64,000 nucleotides of DNA from Axinella damicornis (GCA_963931865.1 OZ007507.1:17226086-17290085); one strand, 5' to 3'. Positions 33,581 to 46,119 are shown, counted from the first letter of the stretch. The notes: generated by a model not told the origin, from the sequence alone. Numbers and translations: made by a program.

Positions 33581-34903
33581 TTAACGTGGCAAAGCAACTC
33601 TTGTCTTGGACATGACAATGGCAATGTGCATCTTTCCAGTTGAGTCCACAAGACATAGATAGACTACTGCAGCGTAGGCTTCCTCTGAGGCATCGCTGAA
33701 TCCATGCAGTTGCATAGAGGAGACAGAGAACCCAACGGGTGAGTAACACCGAGGGACATGATCGTAGACAGAGAGGGTTGTTCCATTCTCCATTGCGACC
33801 ACACTTCCAGGAGGTTGTCAGGTACTGGATCATCCCAGTCGAGCTTTGTCTCCCAGATATGTTGGAGAAGGATCTTCATCTTGACTGTTACTGGAGAGAA
33901 CAAGCCAAGGGCATCAAACACTTTGGCAACATCAGGACAACGTTCCTCTTAGTCATCACATTGACGGAGGGGGGCTTGGAGAGGTTGAGACGGAACTCAT
34001 CAGTAGCAACATTCCACTCAGTGCCAAGTGTCTTTGAATACTGATTGGCTTCAGAGAAGGTATGTACTTCACGAGAATCTCTCAGATCTTCGGGGATCTT
34101 CTCCAGAACAGAGGGGTCGTTAGAACTCCATTTCCTGAGTACAAACCCACCATGAGTGAATAACTTGACAAGCTGCTGTAGATTAGTAGTATGGCGGACT
34201 TAGAGTCGGGGGCACCGGTCAAGCAGTCATCCACATAGAATGACTTGTCAACGACTTCTGCAGCCAAGGGAAACTCGTGAGAGTAGTCAATGGCGTTTTG
34301 CTTAACGGCCATGTTGGCAGCGAATGACGAGGCAGATACTCCGAATGTTACTCGTGTCATTCGGTAGTCCTTCAGAAGATCCTTAGGGTGAGATCTCCAC
34401 ACGAACCTGTGTAGGTCTTTGTCATCATCTGTCAGCTCAATCGCTCAATACATCTTGGAGACGTCGGCCACAGGGAACAATCGGAAACTTAACAGAACAT
34501 CAACGAAGGGAGGATGTATGGTCGGGCCCACAAGGAGTGTGTCGTTGAGAGAGACTCCAGTTTAAGATTTCGCAGAGGCGTCAAAGGCTGCCCTGACCTT
34601 TTTCGTAGTACTTGATGCCTTGTAGACGGCGTGCATGGGTAGATAGAAGGTGAGCTCAGGTGGCTTCTCCAAATCTGGTATAGGAACAGCTTCACCATGC
34701 TTCAAGTCGAGATACTCCTGCATGACAGTGTTGAATTCTTGGAAGCAACCCTTCTGGTTCAGAGAGCGCTCCAGAGAGAGAAATCTCTTCACGGCTTGTG
34801 ATCTCGACTCACCAATGGGTCTTTCATTAGGCTTCTTTGGCAGAGGGACTATGAATCGTCCTTCCTTCGAACGCGTGTGGTTAGACTCAAAGTGACGAAC
34901 CAC
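33581..34903 (-). pseudogene. BEL/Pao reverse transcriptase region
   Basis: The fingers region (34903-34562) has FIVPLPKK and VRAAFDASAKS. It is interrupted by a TAA at 34562-34564 and a TGA at 34445-34447. The palm follows with FYVDDCLTG (YVDD catalytic box) in 34402-34082. The region MFDALGLFSPVTVKMKILLQ (33921-33664) is the connection typical of Pao elements. It is non-functional. Confidence 0.85.
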
Positions 34904-34957
34904 TGTACGTTCCTCAACTGAGAGGGAAGCTTGGTCAGAAGGCGGTTCTTCAATCTC

Positions 34958-35517
34958 CTAGAACTTCCTGAGGACATCGTCAGAAGATGTGACTGGGGTG
35001 TGGAAGGTTGTGATGTGGATATTGGCTTGTGCAGGGGTTGAGATGGATCCAGTGCTTCCGCAGAGCACCCAGCCAAGGTCTGTCTCGAAGGCTGTAGGGG
35101 AGCCAGTAGGACCCTTCCGCCGGCCCTGACGTAGTATCTCAACGAATATGTCAGCTCCAAGCAGTATGTCGATTCGGCCTGGTTGACCAAAACCAAGATC
35201 AGCCAATGGTAGATCAGAGAGGTGTGTCCAACCCATTTCAAAGGTGACAGGCTTCATTGGCAGGTCACAAGTGACCTTTGGGACGACGACAGCAGTAACA
35301 TCGATCTTCCTTCCAGAGGGCTGGAGAGACGAGAGTTGAAAGACTGTATGGGGAGTTTTGTAAATATTCCACCTATCCTTGACACGCGGACTGATTGATT
35401 CATTCGTGATAGAGAGAGACTGTGTGCCAATCGTTCGGAAATGAAAGATGCTGATGATGCATTATCCAGCAGTGCTCTGGCTTCAACAGTTGAGCCGTCT
35501 GGAGCAGTGATCAGCAT
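34958..35517 (-). pseudogene. BEL/Pao aspartic protease region
   Basis: The first frame (35517-35254) contains ALLDNASSASFISERLAHSL, the D-x-x-x-S type active-site region of BEL proteases. The next (35257-34958) contains DILLGADIFVEIL and TDLGWVLCG, the conserved downstream part. The two are joined by a small overlap in different frames. Confidence 0.8.
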
Positions 35518-35867
35518 GCGACAGGTCCGTCTGGCCTGGGAAGCGAAGATTAACTCAAGCGAGGTTAGCTACCATGTGGTGACAAAATATAATATGTAAT
35601 TAGCAGACTACATAATATAATATCTGCATACTGAAACACTTAATTTTTCAATAGTAATTCAGTTGATGAAAAGTTCACATGGTCACATATTCCGTAGGGG
35701 TGTCTGATTGAGAAGTAACCTGGTGCGGTACGGCTTTGTTCTGCGCATCAGAGTGCAGTAGGGTGTGATGACGCTTCTGGCACACCTTTGCACTTGTGCA
35801 TATATAGACTTGCACTGATTCCTGAAGTGTCCACCGCCGAGACAATTAGTACACAAATGATTGACCT

Positions 35868-36410
35868 TCACCACTTGCATCTTGTCTTCGGGAGACATCG
35901 CTTTGAACTTGGTGCAGATGTATATAGAGGATGTTTTTCGGTCTTGCAGACTACACAGGTGTCGTCAATATGTGAGCTGGTGGCAAACGAGGTCACTATG
36001 CTGTGTGGTTTCCTGGACAGTTGTGTTTGCCTCTTAGGAGTGGCACAAGAGGTTTCTGATGCCTGGGCTCGTAAGTCGATGAAATCAAGGAGTTCTTGAT
36101 AGTGAGGGACATCAACTTTGGCTTGGCTGTGTTTTTGCCACTCAAAGAGAGTGTCAACATCGAGTTTCAGTTCGATCATTGAGGTGATGAACTTTCCGGG
36201 TAGGTCGCATCCCAAAGTCTTGAGGGCACGAACATGTTGCTGAACAATGTCATGTAAGCCTCTGAGCTCCTTTCCACTTCCTTCCTTCAGGGGAGAAGTG
36301 TCGACTATCAGTCGTACATGAGTACGTTGAATGAGGCGTGGTCTGTCGTAGTGGGATTTGAGGCACTCAATGGCTTCCTCATAGTTGTCGCCAGAGTGGG
36401 ACATGCTCAA
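35868..36410 (-). pseudogene. BEL/Pao gag region
   Basis: The frame begins near MSMSHSGDNYEEAIECL and includes YDRPRLIQRTHVRLI, LHDIVQQHVRALKTLG and LIELKLDVDTLFEW-type motifs, typical of the DUF1759 gag of Pao elements. A zinc knuckle CTNCLGGGHFRNQC follows in another frame (35683-35898). No complete gag frame remains. Confidence 0.85.
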
Positions 36411-37557
36411 TTCTGACCCAGTAGCTAGCTATAGATTGCGACCAGCTTGTTATTGAAAATCCTCATCAAAGATAACGTCGAGCTATTATTTATGTCTATA
36501 TAGCTAACATATTTTTCTATTGACAAAATTACACAAATTGATTTCTGTATTAGGGTGCATGGTTAGGTTATGAGAGGCCTTGCATATATAGGTCTGATTT
36601 CCAATCTAATAATGTTGGTTCCCCATTTTCCCACTGTTAACCATCTGTCATAGAGGGGGTCCCCATTTTCACTAAGGGGTCCCCATACTCCCGGGAAAAT
36701 GGGGACCCAGGGTCCTCATATTTCCAGGAAAGTGGGAACCCGGCACTTCCCAGCACAGCGGCTGAATTCCCCCTCTGCACCGCAACTGACAGACACTGGA
36801 TGAGATAGCCGTAAGAGTTCTCATCGGCGGACACCTGCTGAAGGCGACGGCCCAACTCCCTCAAGAAAGCCGGAGTCTCCGGGCCAAAAACCCCTGTGGT
36901 CTCGATCGCCACGGGCACAAACATATGGCACTGGTCGAGGTGGGCGTACTTCCTCTTCTTAGTGGTAGCTACAGTTGGATTGAGTGGAGTTCTCTTTTTA
37001 GATGTGATAAGAACCTTGCATTTAATTTGGATGGATTCAGAGTTAGGTGGTAGCTACTCCCTGACTCCCTGATGTTAGTCTGGAGCTCGATGTAGTCAGC
37101 GGAACTGATGCTCAATGTATATTAAAATCAGCTGTAGTGATCCGAGAACACCTGAGTTGGAGGATCGCTATTGTACAACTTCGAACATGTAGCTACTAGC
37201 TACTATACACTTTGCTGTGGTGACGGCAAATTGTCGTGATGGGAATCAGAACAAGTAGGCCTACGCACGCGTTACGTAACTTTATTAAAATTAGTAGAAC
37301 GTACTGTTCAAAACAGGGAGGCTCTAGATATACACGGTGTGCGCCTAATTTTGGGCGATTCCCCCTTAACGTGGCGGGCAAGTGATAATTATGTCAGCTA
37401 AAATAAATTATGTTGTAACCTGCTTGTCCTGCCATGAATGGAAACCAAATCAAACACTTCATGGTAAGTGCTACTTATGTACCAAGCCAGGATGTTCTGG
37501 AGCAGCAAACAACGGAGACAGCGAATCATTCGGTATTGATGGTAATTTTTCTGTTGT
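36411..37557. other. Region without a supportable gene; GGGTCCCCAT repeats
   Basis: Positions 36640-36735 contain repeated GGTCCCCAT / ATGGGGACC blocks in both orientations. If BEL LTRs exist they should lie here, but none was recognised. Confidence 0.4.
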
Positions 37558-38290
37558 CACGGAAATTTTGGTCCGGCGAAAAAATTGGTCCGGGGGACAA
37601 AAATTTCCGGAATATAGGTCCGGGCGGATCATTTTTCCTGGAAATATTGGCCCCCTTGTAAAAATAATGATCCGACCCGCACCGCGCTGCGTGCTTGATA
37701 GAGCTAGACTACTTGTGACACTATGGTGGATAGCTACAAGTAGCCTGCATTGTAATAGCGAGTGTATTGGCATGCTTGATGTCACAGCGCTAGCCTACGG
37801 CTACTGTCATCGTACCGTGAGTGTATTGCTCAGAGTGCGAGTTGTGGCTTGACAATGAACATCGACATTGAGCCGGCACAATTTGTCCAGGTCATCATCC
37901 ACGATGGTAGAGGACACTGCTACTGCACTGGCATTTGGAGAGCCCCCAGGTCAGTACCACTTCGATCAACAGAATAATTATGCGTTGCCTTCTGTACAGT
38001 GGAACTGCTTTGAGAGAAGGAAGATGTCATTAATATATTTTTTCTACAGCAAGCTGAGACGGGCCACAGAATCGACTATCAAGTCAGTAGAAGTCCCAGT
38101 GTACTGCATTTGTAGGATGCCAGAGCATTGGATTGAGTGCTCTGGTTGTAAGAAGTGGTAGGTTGGGGGGAGGACCAAAATTTTCAGGGTAGGACCAATA
38201 ATTGTCCGGAAAAATTGGTCCTAGCTACCTGGAGGACCAATTTTTCCGGTGGAAAATATGGTCCTAGGACCAATTTTTCCAGGATGAGAC
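37558..38290 (+). pseudogene. Transposon-gene remnant: C48-protease-like and PHD-like pieces between GGACCAATTTTTCC repeats
   Basis: From about 37857 the plus strand reads NIDIEPAQFVQVIIHDGRGH, like the start of a C48 (ULP1-type) protease domain. After a gap it reads CFERRKMSLIYFFYSKL and then VYCICRMPEHWIECSGCKKW, the first half of a PHD finger. ULP1-PHD fusions are known from invertebrate DNA transposons. The protease core and PHD end are missing, so it is dead. Both sides (37558-37680 and 38162-38285) carry GGTCCGG / GGACCAATTTTTCCGG repeats that could be transposon subterminal repeats. The family call is inference. Confidence 0.4.
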
Positions 38291-38709
38291 GTTCGTTCGA
38301 CGCCATATATATGACAACGTAGCCCCCTCGAATAACCAGTGGAAGTGCTGCCTGCGAAGAGCATTTTACGTTCAGGTGATTTTTGAGACGTACAGAAAAA
38401 ACAGTGCTGTATTTCGCCGAGATTTGCAGATGGCGTTGTCACGGTACGAAGTGCGTATAACGTAGCGCTCAACTAGACATGCTGTCAATGGATGCCCAAC
38501 AGCCTTGGAAGAAGAAAGGTGGCACAGCATCTTGGATGGCGGCTGCTGGAGCGCTCGAGAGCGGTGATTCGGAACCACACCTCCAACTATTGCGCGGTCA
38601 CACGTATCAGAAAATTCCCCCCGCGAAATGCAACCTCCGAGCACATAGATTTTCTTGGGAGGCATGCCCTAACTAGGTGGCGGACAGAGAAGAGAGCTAC
38701 ATTCCAGTA

Positions 38710-40398
38710 ATGGCGATACCTGTGATTCTCGTCCTCATCATGATACAAGCAATTTCCAAAGGTAGCGTGTTGACTAGTCTCGCACGAGAGTCTGCATGTC
38801 TACGCGAGGTAGACAATGTCTTGATATTAATTTTCATTGTAACTGTACAACTACCGTCTGTCACTGTTTTTGTGTACCCGTCAACAGCGCTAGCTAGCTA
38901 TAGCGCTGACTCGCAACAGAGAAACTCCACTTTTTACTACAGGTCAGATTGTGTTTTTGCAAGAACCAAAGAATGTGACGGTAATCGAGAGGATGGATGC
39001 ATTCTTTGCCTGCTCCTATAGGGGTACCAGTGGTGTTCCAGCCTGGAAGATTGCTCGTGAAACCTTTGTTACCAATTCTCTCCCACCAAAACATTCATAT
39101 AACGGGTCTGGCCTGGTTGTAAGCAGCGTGGATCTATCAATGAACATGACTTCATATGCCTGTTTCTTCTCTGTATACATTGGAAGAGGACAGTTTGGGG
39201 ATATTGAGAGCAGCACTGCATTTCTAATTGTAGCAGGTTAGCGGTGTCCTATACTAGTTATAGTGAAGTAGCTACTGAGTTCGTAATCGACTTACTTGTT
39301 TCTGCACTATCATGCAGCAGTAAGGCATTGATACATACTCTATAAATTATACAGTAGTGTTCTGACTGCATGGTTGATTTGTGACGACTATTAAATTTTA
39401 GTCTTGCAAGCTCACTTGCAAGCTCACTAGTGTTTCTACACTACAACATCATCATTGTTGTTTTCTACTTTGGTGCAGTGATGAATTATGGGATCTCTTT
39501 TCTCCATACATAGTGAATGCAAGTTTTTCTATTCATCTGAAGTCCTCATGTACGTGAATGGTACAGACAACATCTACATGATTGTTACAGTACCTTACTA
39601 ATAATTATATACTGTATAGGCTTAAATCTTTTCCACCGCCCATCCACTCCTTAGATGTCTCATCTGGTATATACTGTATAGTGATCAAATTCATCTTATG
39701 TATGCCTATATACACATACATATTGTCTTCTGCAGCATCTACTACATATGTAGAGCCCACTATTTACTACTATACTGCTGGTGCTGCAAATGTACAACCA
39801 ACCATTACTGTTTCAATGGTGAAGCAACAACTCAACACTTCTGGGCAGACTCTAGGAGAAGTCCAGCCATTTGCAACAGTAATTTCACCTCCACTGACAC
39901 TGAAACAACTGAACCTCCCACTTGTGATCGGTATGAACATGCAATAACCTTGTTCCTGTCATCACTGTGACAGTCATTTATAGAAAGACACTATCATAGC
40001 TCCCTACCATTAAAGCAGAATCTGATGTCTTTTAACAGGAGTGGCTGTTGGTGTTGGAATGTCACTGGTCATCACTACCATCTTCATTATGGTTGTTTGC
40101 ATCATCGCTCAGAGAAGAAAAGCTTTGAAAACAAGAGGTGATCAGTGTAGTTATATTGTATTGTTTGAAGTTGGCAGCAGTGTTTAGATTGGAATATTAT
40201 GATAATGCTGCATGATAAGAACTTACTACTTTGTTTACACAGCTGCAGATTTTAGTAAATTGCTGTTCTTTTGCAGGCAATGCTAAAAAATGGGAAAAGG
40301 ACATCATTGTAAAGGAGAATGTAGCCTATGAACTTCCTCCATCAAGAATAAAGATGACAGAAAATGAAGCATATGCTATTCTCCCTAACAGACGATAG
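38710..40398 (+). CDS. Gene C: complete single-Ig type I membrane receptor with tyrosine tail motifs
   Basis: Five exons: 38710-38761, 38943-39236, 39736-39930, 40039-40137 and 40277-40398, all joined in phase 1 by GT-AG introns, giving 253 residues. Residues 1-17 (MAIPVILVLIMIQAISK) are a signal peptide. Residues 18-115 form an Ig domain (FFACSYRG, VPAWKI, MTSYACFFS) of the same subfamily as genes A and E. Residues 116-180 form a Thr/Tyr-rich stalk. The membrane segment is about 182-203 (VGVGMSLVITTIFIMVVCII), followed by QRRK. The tail has two matched motifs, ENVAYEL and ENEAYAI, the second being a YxxL site (YAIL). The initiator is the ATG at 38710 because it directly begins the signal peptide. 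It is likely a signalling recognition receptor; ligand unknown. Confidence 0.85.
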
Positions 40399-40439
40399 TT
40401 GCAATCAGTAATTATGTGGGTTCATGCAAGAATAGAATT

Positions 40440-40700
40440 TGCTGCATAAGTGAAATACGATGCCGCTCAGGAATGATATTGACGAATACTTTCAGATCAC
40501 AGTTGTTTATAATAGTTATCCCCAGAGTAATGTCAGACTGTAAATGTTTGGAACTCCCTCCCTGGACCACTCGTTTCAGCTTCTTTGGATGTATGTCAGA
40601 GCAATGTCATACAGTATCTTTAGTCATTTTTATAAATTACCTACTTATGGTGTCTGACATTACTCTGGGGATAACTATTGTCACCACTGCTTTGTACTGG
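40440..40700. mobile_element. Inverted-repeat element with TTATCCCCAGAGTAATGTC arms
   Basis: AATAGTTATCCCCAGAGTAATGTCAGAC (about 40511-40538) has its exact reverse complement at about 40651-40678. The element lies just downstream of the gene C stop. Confidence 0.65.
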
Positions 40701-41792
40701 CTTAAAAATGCATGTAGATACATATAACCGATGTCCACATGCAGGCAGTGATGTGATTCCATTCATAGTCCTAACCACATGATTATAATATGTTCCTTTC
40801 AGCCTCCATTTCTGTAACTCACCATCAGTTTTAGCTGAAATGATGTCTGTTCTTTGAACTTCCTTCCAAATGACAGACTAAAACTATCCACAGGCATGCA
40901 CTGCCAAAAAAAACCAACTTTGTTAAAACAATCCGCAGAGTTAATTCAGTGAGTTCTCATTCAGATAATTAGTTGGCAGGTGGATGTGTAGCTAAATTAC
41001 ATTTCTGGTTAATGAGCCATATAATGATGGATAGCTACATTAGATAGCAGATGGATCCATAACTAACCAGGGAAGTACAAGCGATCACAAGATGTAGAGG
41101 GAAAGGTTGGGTATTAGTATGTGCATGATTATAGTATAATAGCTGAATACTGGTAGTCTTTGTCCGGCTTGTAATATGGAACTTCAGGTTATTGTATATA
41201 CGACACTTGCTCACAAATTTAGTTGTGTTGTTTGGAATAATTATAGCCAAAAACCTAAGCTTAAAAATCAAAGGGTAATGTGTTAGTTATTGTTGTTCCT
41301 TTGTTCTGTGTACTTAGTTTTGAAAACCGTCTACAGCTGTTTATACATTTGTATAGCTAGTGTCACCTATGTGATCATACACTTCAGAGGCAGCAGCATC
41401 TCTAAACATCCCTTGTCATACATGTATAAGTATACTCCAAATCAATGTTCAAGTTTCAATATAATTGTACCGTATAGCGTACGTATCAAGCACCCACCAC
41501 ATATTATAATGGAATGTCCTTCTCTAGAAAATCTTACTGCGTATCTTATGCAGATAATTCCTTTGCGCCCTTCCCAAATCGACAAATTTCTTTGCACAGC
41601 TAATTATAGTATAACATAAAGCTTAAACTGGCATGATATCCAATCAACCTTTTCCCTAACCTTGTTGCACCATGCAGAAATCACTTTAGTTTTGTGAATC
41701 AAGCATGTCCATCAATGTAAAGGGATATTATTATATCAGTTCAAATTCCAGAAGAGCTAAAATTATGGCATCCCAAAAGACATTATTCAACT

Positions 41793-42150
41793 AAAATGAA
41801 ATTCCAAGTTTCTGTTGCTATGACAATGATACCCCCTTCAAAGCCATTGGGCACTATGTGGATAGGCTACATCTCTGATTTGAATCCTGATGTACAATGT
41901 TCAATTATGGCCTCCCACCAATGGCTTCAATGCTGGGAAATCCAGAGTTTTGGTAGCCATAAAAAAGAAAAAATGAAATTCCAAATTGCTATATATGACA
42001 ATGATAACCCCTTGTAGCCATTGGGCACCGTGTGCATAGGCTACATCTCTTGGTGGTGTGCCATTGGGTCTTCCAGCTGGCAGTAAAAATCAATGTTCAA
42101 ATTATGGCCTCCCAACCGTTGGCTTCAATGCTGAGTGTTGGTAGCCGTAA
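41793..42150. repeat. Direct duplication, unit about 180 bp
   Basis: Two diverged tandem copies start at about 41793 and 41973, sharing AAAATGAAATTCCAA, GCCATTGGGCAC, ATAGGCTACATCTCT and ATGGCCTCCCA blocks in order. Confidence 0.8.
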
Positions 42151-42705
42151 CTCAGACATTGTACATCCGATTAACCAGGTAGCTATAGTACTAGCAGATG
42201 ATGCATTCCTAACTAGTAAGAGAATGGACAAGAATGTTTACTATCCACCTGGCCCTTCCAAAGAGTTACTCATTCAAGTTCCGTCATGCTTCATAAGAAC
42301 AAACGTTTAAATTTCCGTAAAAGTACTTGTCTACTAGCGGAAGTACATACTATGCATGTGCATGGTACTCCCGGTTACCATCTGTTAGCTAATGTATCCA
42401 TTGTTTGGTCATTAACTACACAACCACCTGCCAGTTAATTATTAATTTTTGCTATGAGAGCTCAGCTAGCGACACAGTCATTGGTTAATTGGTAAAGATT
42501 AACTACTTTGGGATTCTTGTCAGGGAAAGTTTTGTTAACTTAAGCGTAATAGCTACATGTTACTGACTGTGAAATTGCATCCAGATGCACGTTGTTACAG
42601 TACTAACTTAATTGAAGAAGTATAGTAGCTAACGATAATTATTATGCAAGTTGCTTGCGTGTGGTAAATTACTTCCACCACTGCTGATTGCATGCATGAG
42701 CACAT

Positions 42706-42734
42706 CCAATATCTACTGGTACAGTAGATATTGG
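42706..42734. repeat. Short perfect hairpin
   Basis: CCAATATCTACTG and its exact complement are separated by GTA. Confidence 0.85.
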
Positions 42735-43277
42735 TGTAGTGATAGCTGTATGACACTTCCCAATTCAACTTAAGTGATTAAGGGCATTGATGAACGTCAC
42801 TCATCTAACTTTTGTAGTTGCTGATGACAAAATTAATGAGCTAATTGAGGTTGCAAAATTAAACCAGTCATCAAGCTGTGATTTATAGTAAGTTTAGCAC
42901 GCTATGTATGCCAGATCTACAATATCATGTTACTGTACTGTTCATTCATTCACACAGTTGTTTTTATAACTTTGATCTACAAAAGTTAAGATCACACCTG
43001 GGGCAGATATAATGGTTCTTATTGGCGGGATACGAGTAACAGAAACATGGTGCTAAGATAATATTACTGAGAAAAGATGGGCCTAACTATGTACACTGAG
43101 GATGAATGATTAATGACAAGTACATGGCAGTGGTAATTAAACATCAGTCTGGTAGCTGGTTGCCATTTTTGGTAGACTGTCTGAGTATCTGTCCGTTATC
43201 TGACAAAATATAAGTGGAAGAGAGACCAGTATGTAATATAATGACAAGTAAGGGCAGCTGAACGATAGCGTAATTAT

Positions 43278-43376
43278 TGTTCCCAGGCCTTTTCTACCTC
43301 TGAATCCTTTGATATATAGAGGGGAAGGGATTAATTGATCACTTAATTTTAATTAAGTAGGGAAAGGCCTGGAACA
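43278..43376. mobile_element. Hairpin MITE related to the TAGYCTCG group
   Basis: GTTCCCAGGCCTTT at the left pairs with AAAGGCCTGGAAC at the right, and TTAATTAA-rich sequence fills the centre. The TAG-type outer end is not clear. Confidence 0.5.
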
Positions 43377-43589
43377 GGTGGCTATGCAGTGATGTCAGGT
43401 ATAGATCGAGGTTAGACACACAGGTGACCGTGCCCGACCATAATGGTTCCCATTTTTGCATCAACCCGTCTCTGGCATCATAAACATTGAACCTTATTGA
43501 TATTGCCTTGTGAATAGCTCTAGTCTCCAGCTTTTTGACGGATGTCACAAAAAGGTGTCCTTTGATTGGCACCATTCCACATGCGTCTA

Positions 43590-45735
43590 TACTCTTTTTT
43601 TTTTTTTTTTCTTTTTTTTTTCTATAATATATTCTGCAAATGCATGGATACATACAATAGCAATTTATGCTAATACATGATACATATCCTTAGACATAGT
43701 TATCTAGTGCAGACTTAAAAGAATTCAAAGGAAGTGCAGCAATATGATATGGGAGTGAATTCCAAAAGGAAATAGTGCTAGGGAAATAAGAGTACAGGTA
43801 ATAATTATGTTTAGCAAATGGCCTGGTAAGTGATAATGGATTTACAGAGCGAGAAGCAAAAGTGGCGGTTCTGTAGTCGAATGGAGGATCATGATGAATG
43901 GACTGCCCATGAATCATTCTGTGAAGCAGACATACTTTCATTTTGAGTCTTCTCGAGCCCAGGGGGGGAATATGGAGTGACTCCAACATTGCTGGATACT
44001 CAACTTGGGGGCGCCACTGCTTTGAGCAAATTCTACTAGCAAATCTCTGAACTCCCTCTAATGCATTGATATCCTTCACTAGGTGTGGGTCCCAGACCTC
44101 ACAACCATATTCCAAGTGCGGCCGGATAAATGAGAGGTAGTACTGTCTCAGTGTGAAGGGGTCAGCATCAGCATAAAATCTTCTGTATAGAAGGCCAAGC
44201 ATCCTCCTAGTTTTAGAACAGAGCGTTTGTATGTGATGGGACCACGAGAGATCAGAAGATATGTGGATCCCAAGGTACTTGAACACCTCAACTCTATCCA
44301 GTGGAGTACCATTCAATAAGATAGGTGACGACGGATGAATATGACTGCGCTTCCGGGAAATGAGCATATATTTACACTTGTCACCATTAAACTGAAGGTT
44401 GTTATCTGTAATCCATTGGGATAGAGAGTCAATGTCATTTTGCAGAACTTGATAGTCTTCACTCTTTGCAATAGGTCGATACAGAAGCATGTCGTCAGCA
44501 TAGAGGACCATGCTACCATCAGAGGTTGAATTAGCCACACCATTGATATAGATGTTGAATAGAAGTGGGCCTAAAACAGATCCCTGCGGTACACCAGAGA
44601 TTATGGGAACTGAAGAGACGGATGATGCTCCATTAGTGACCACAAATTGTTTTCTGTCAGTTAGGTAGTCACTAATCCACCTCACGAGATGATCATTGAG
44701 ACCCATATCTTGTAACTTGTTTAGCAGTGGGCGATGGGGGACCGAATCAAATGCCTTTTTGAGGTCAAAAAATATTGCACAGACTTCTGCACCACCTTCC
44801 AACAAGCGGTACCAATGATCAGTGGCAGATAGTAGAGCTGAGACTGTTGATTTGCCTGGGGTGAACCCCCACTGACAGGGTGACAATGGACAATGTTCTG
44901 AAAGATGTTTTGACACAGAGTTAGAGATATGCCGTTCTAACAACTTGCTGACCACTGACAGCAGGGAGATAGGCCTATAGTTGGCAATGCTGTCGCTGGC
45001 CCCTGAGGATTTAGGAATAGGAACAACTGAAGATGTCTTCCAGTCACATGGAACCTGCCCAGTTCGAATAGAAAGGTTAAAAAGCTTAGTCAAACTTGGT
45101 GCAATGGCATGAGCTGTATGCTTCAGCATTCTATTGGAGATTCCATCGGGACCCGAGGCTTTAGTGACATCAAGTTTTAACAGCATCTCCAGAAGTTCAT
45201 CCTCAGTGCAATATAGCTCAGGTGGACAGTCAGCTATATTGGTGTGCAAGGTATCTTGAGGGGAGAGGGGAGGATGAGATGGATTAAAACATGTGGAGAA
45301 AAACTGATTGAGAGCAGTTGCCTTATCTTCGTCCGTTGTCAGTTTTTTGCCTTCGTAAACGAGACTCGGAATTGTAGTGCGATTGCTCTTATTCAGGTAC
45401 TTCATAGCCTTCCAAAAGGCTTTATTCCCACCATTCCTAAGGTTCCTGAAGTAGATCTTTTTGGCCCTCCTCATTTGTGCGGTAATCCTATTTCGCATAT
45501 CTCTGTATTTCCTTCTCAGGGAAGAACTGTTGGAGCGTTTGGCAAGTCTGAAGAGTGTATTTCTCCTCCGCATGGCTGAAACAATGTCTTTTGACAACCA
45601 GGGAAGATTCCTCCTTTTGGATAGAAAGGCTTTTGGAACACATTCGTTAATGATTTCCATAAACTTGGAGTACCAGTTAGTCCAGGCCTCGTTAATGTCA
45701 CTGGAGATAATAATGTCTCTGTCTACCTGACATCA
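43590..45735 (-). mobile_element. 5'-truncated LINE with intact RT frame
   Basis: The minus-strand frame from about 45733 to 43690 is uninterrupted (656 codons from the first Met at 45660). It lacks the endonuclease, starting inside the linker before RT. RT motifs: NYRPISLLSVVSKLLE, FFDLKKAFDSVPH, SGVPQGSVLGPLLF, YADDMLLYRP and FKYLGIHIS. The C-terminal part has RPHLEYGCEVWDPH. The order and motifs fit CR1/L2/Jockey-type non-LTR elements. An A-rich tail (T-rich on plus) lies at about 43590-43621. The intact frame suggests a recent insertion. Its 5' junction abuts the exon-like segment 45727-46107. Confidence 0.9.
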
Positions 45736-46107
45736 GCACATGAATGCCAGAATGATTTTTGCCTCTCACCACATAGAACGGTACATGGCAGCAGGCCACA
45801 CAATAACAAGCAACTAGCTGGCTTGGGATGTCAGGGTATCCATTCATACCAGGTGTTCCACCAATTTCACAGCAATTAAGCCACATCCTTTGTAAAGCGG
45901 ACGTTGTACTTCGGTACCATCTATGTGACCAGGCCTTTCCCTGTGTATTTGCATACTTAATTACATAATTAATACAATCGATCGAAGACTGGAGGTGACA
46001 AAGACTTGGGAACAAGGCTATCCAGACACCATGCTGTAGCCTGACCCAGTCTTGAACTTCACTTGAAGGATCGCTGTTGTCGGTGCTGTAATTCAGTACA
46101 GTTGGTC
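45727..46107 (-). CDS. Orphan 127-residue Cys-containing exon, unrecognised
   Basis: A 381-nt segment with acceptor TATGTAG|GA at 46107 stays open in phase 1 to TCAG|GTAGAC at 45727. It begins GPTVLNYSTDNSDPSSEV and contains several Trp and Cys (for example WLNCCEIGG and CYCVACCHVPFYVV). The phase 1-1 layout matches the receptor exons of this window, but the domain was not recognised. The apparent donor coincides with the truncated 5' end of the LINE, so the exon may have been cut by that insertion and the true boundary lost. Upstream and downstream exons were not found. Confidence 0.4.
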
Positions 46108-46119
46108 CTACATAAATCA

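Larger units (their letters stand above)
31708..36410 (-). mobile_element. Decayed BEL/Pao retrotransposon
   Basis: On the minus strand, in order: gag, zinc knuckle, aspartic protease, reverse transcriptase, RNase H, integrase and a C-terminal domain. This order and the motif styles are those of BEL/Pao elements. Reading frames are broken by stops and frame changes throughout. No pair of long terminal repeats was recognised on either side, so either the ends are lost or the repeats have diverged beyond sight. The coding part starts within 300 bp of the gene B 3' end. Confidence 0.9.
40701..43589. other. Region without a supportable gene
   Basis: Only short frames, the tandem duplication at 41793-42150 and small hairpins were seen. 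No splice-linked domains were recognised. Confidence 0.45.

Noticed and set aside
38677..38709. An earlier start for gene C at 38677
   Set aside because: The codon there is GTG, and the ATG at 38710 directly begins a typical signal peptide.
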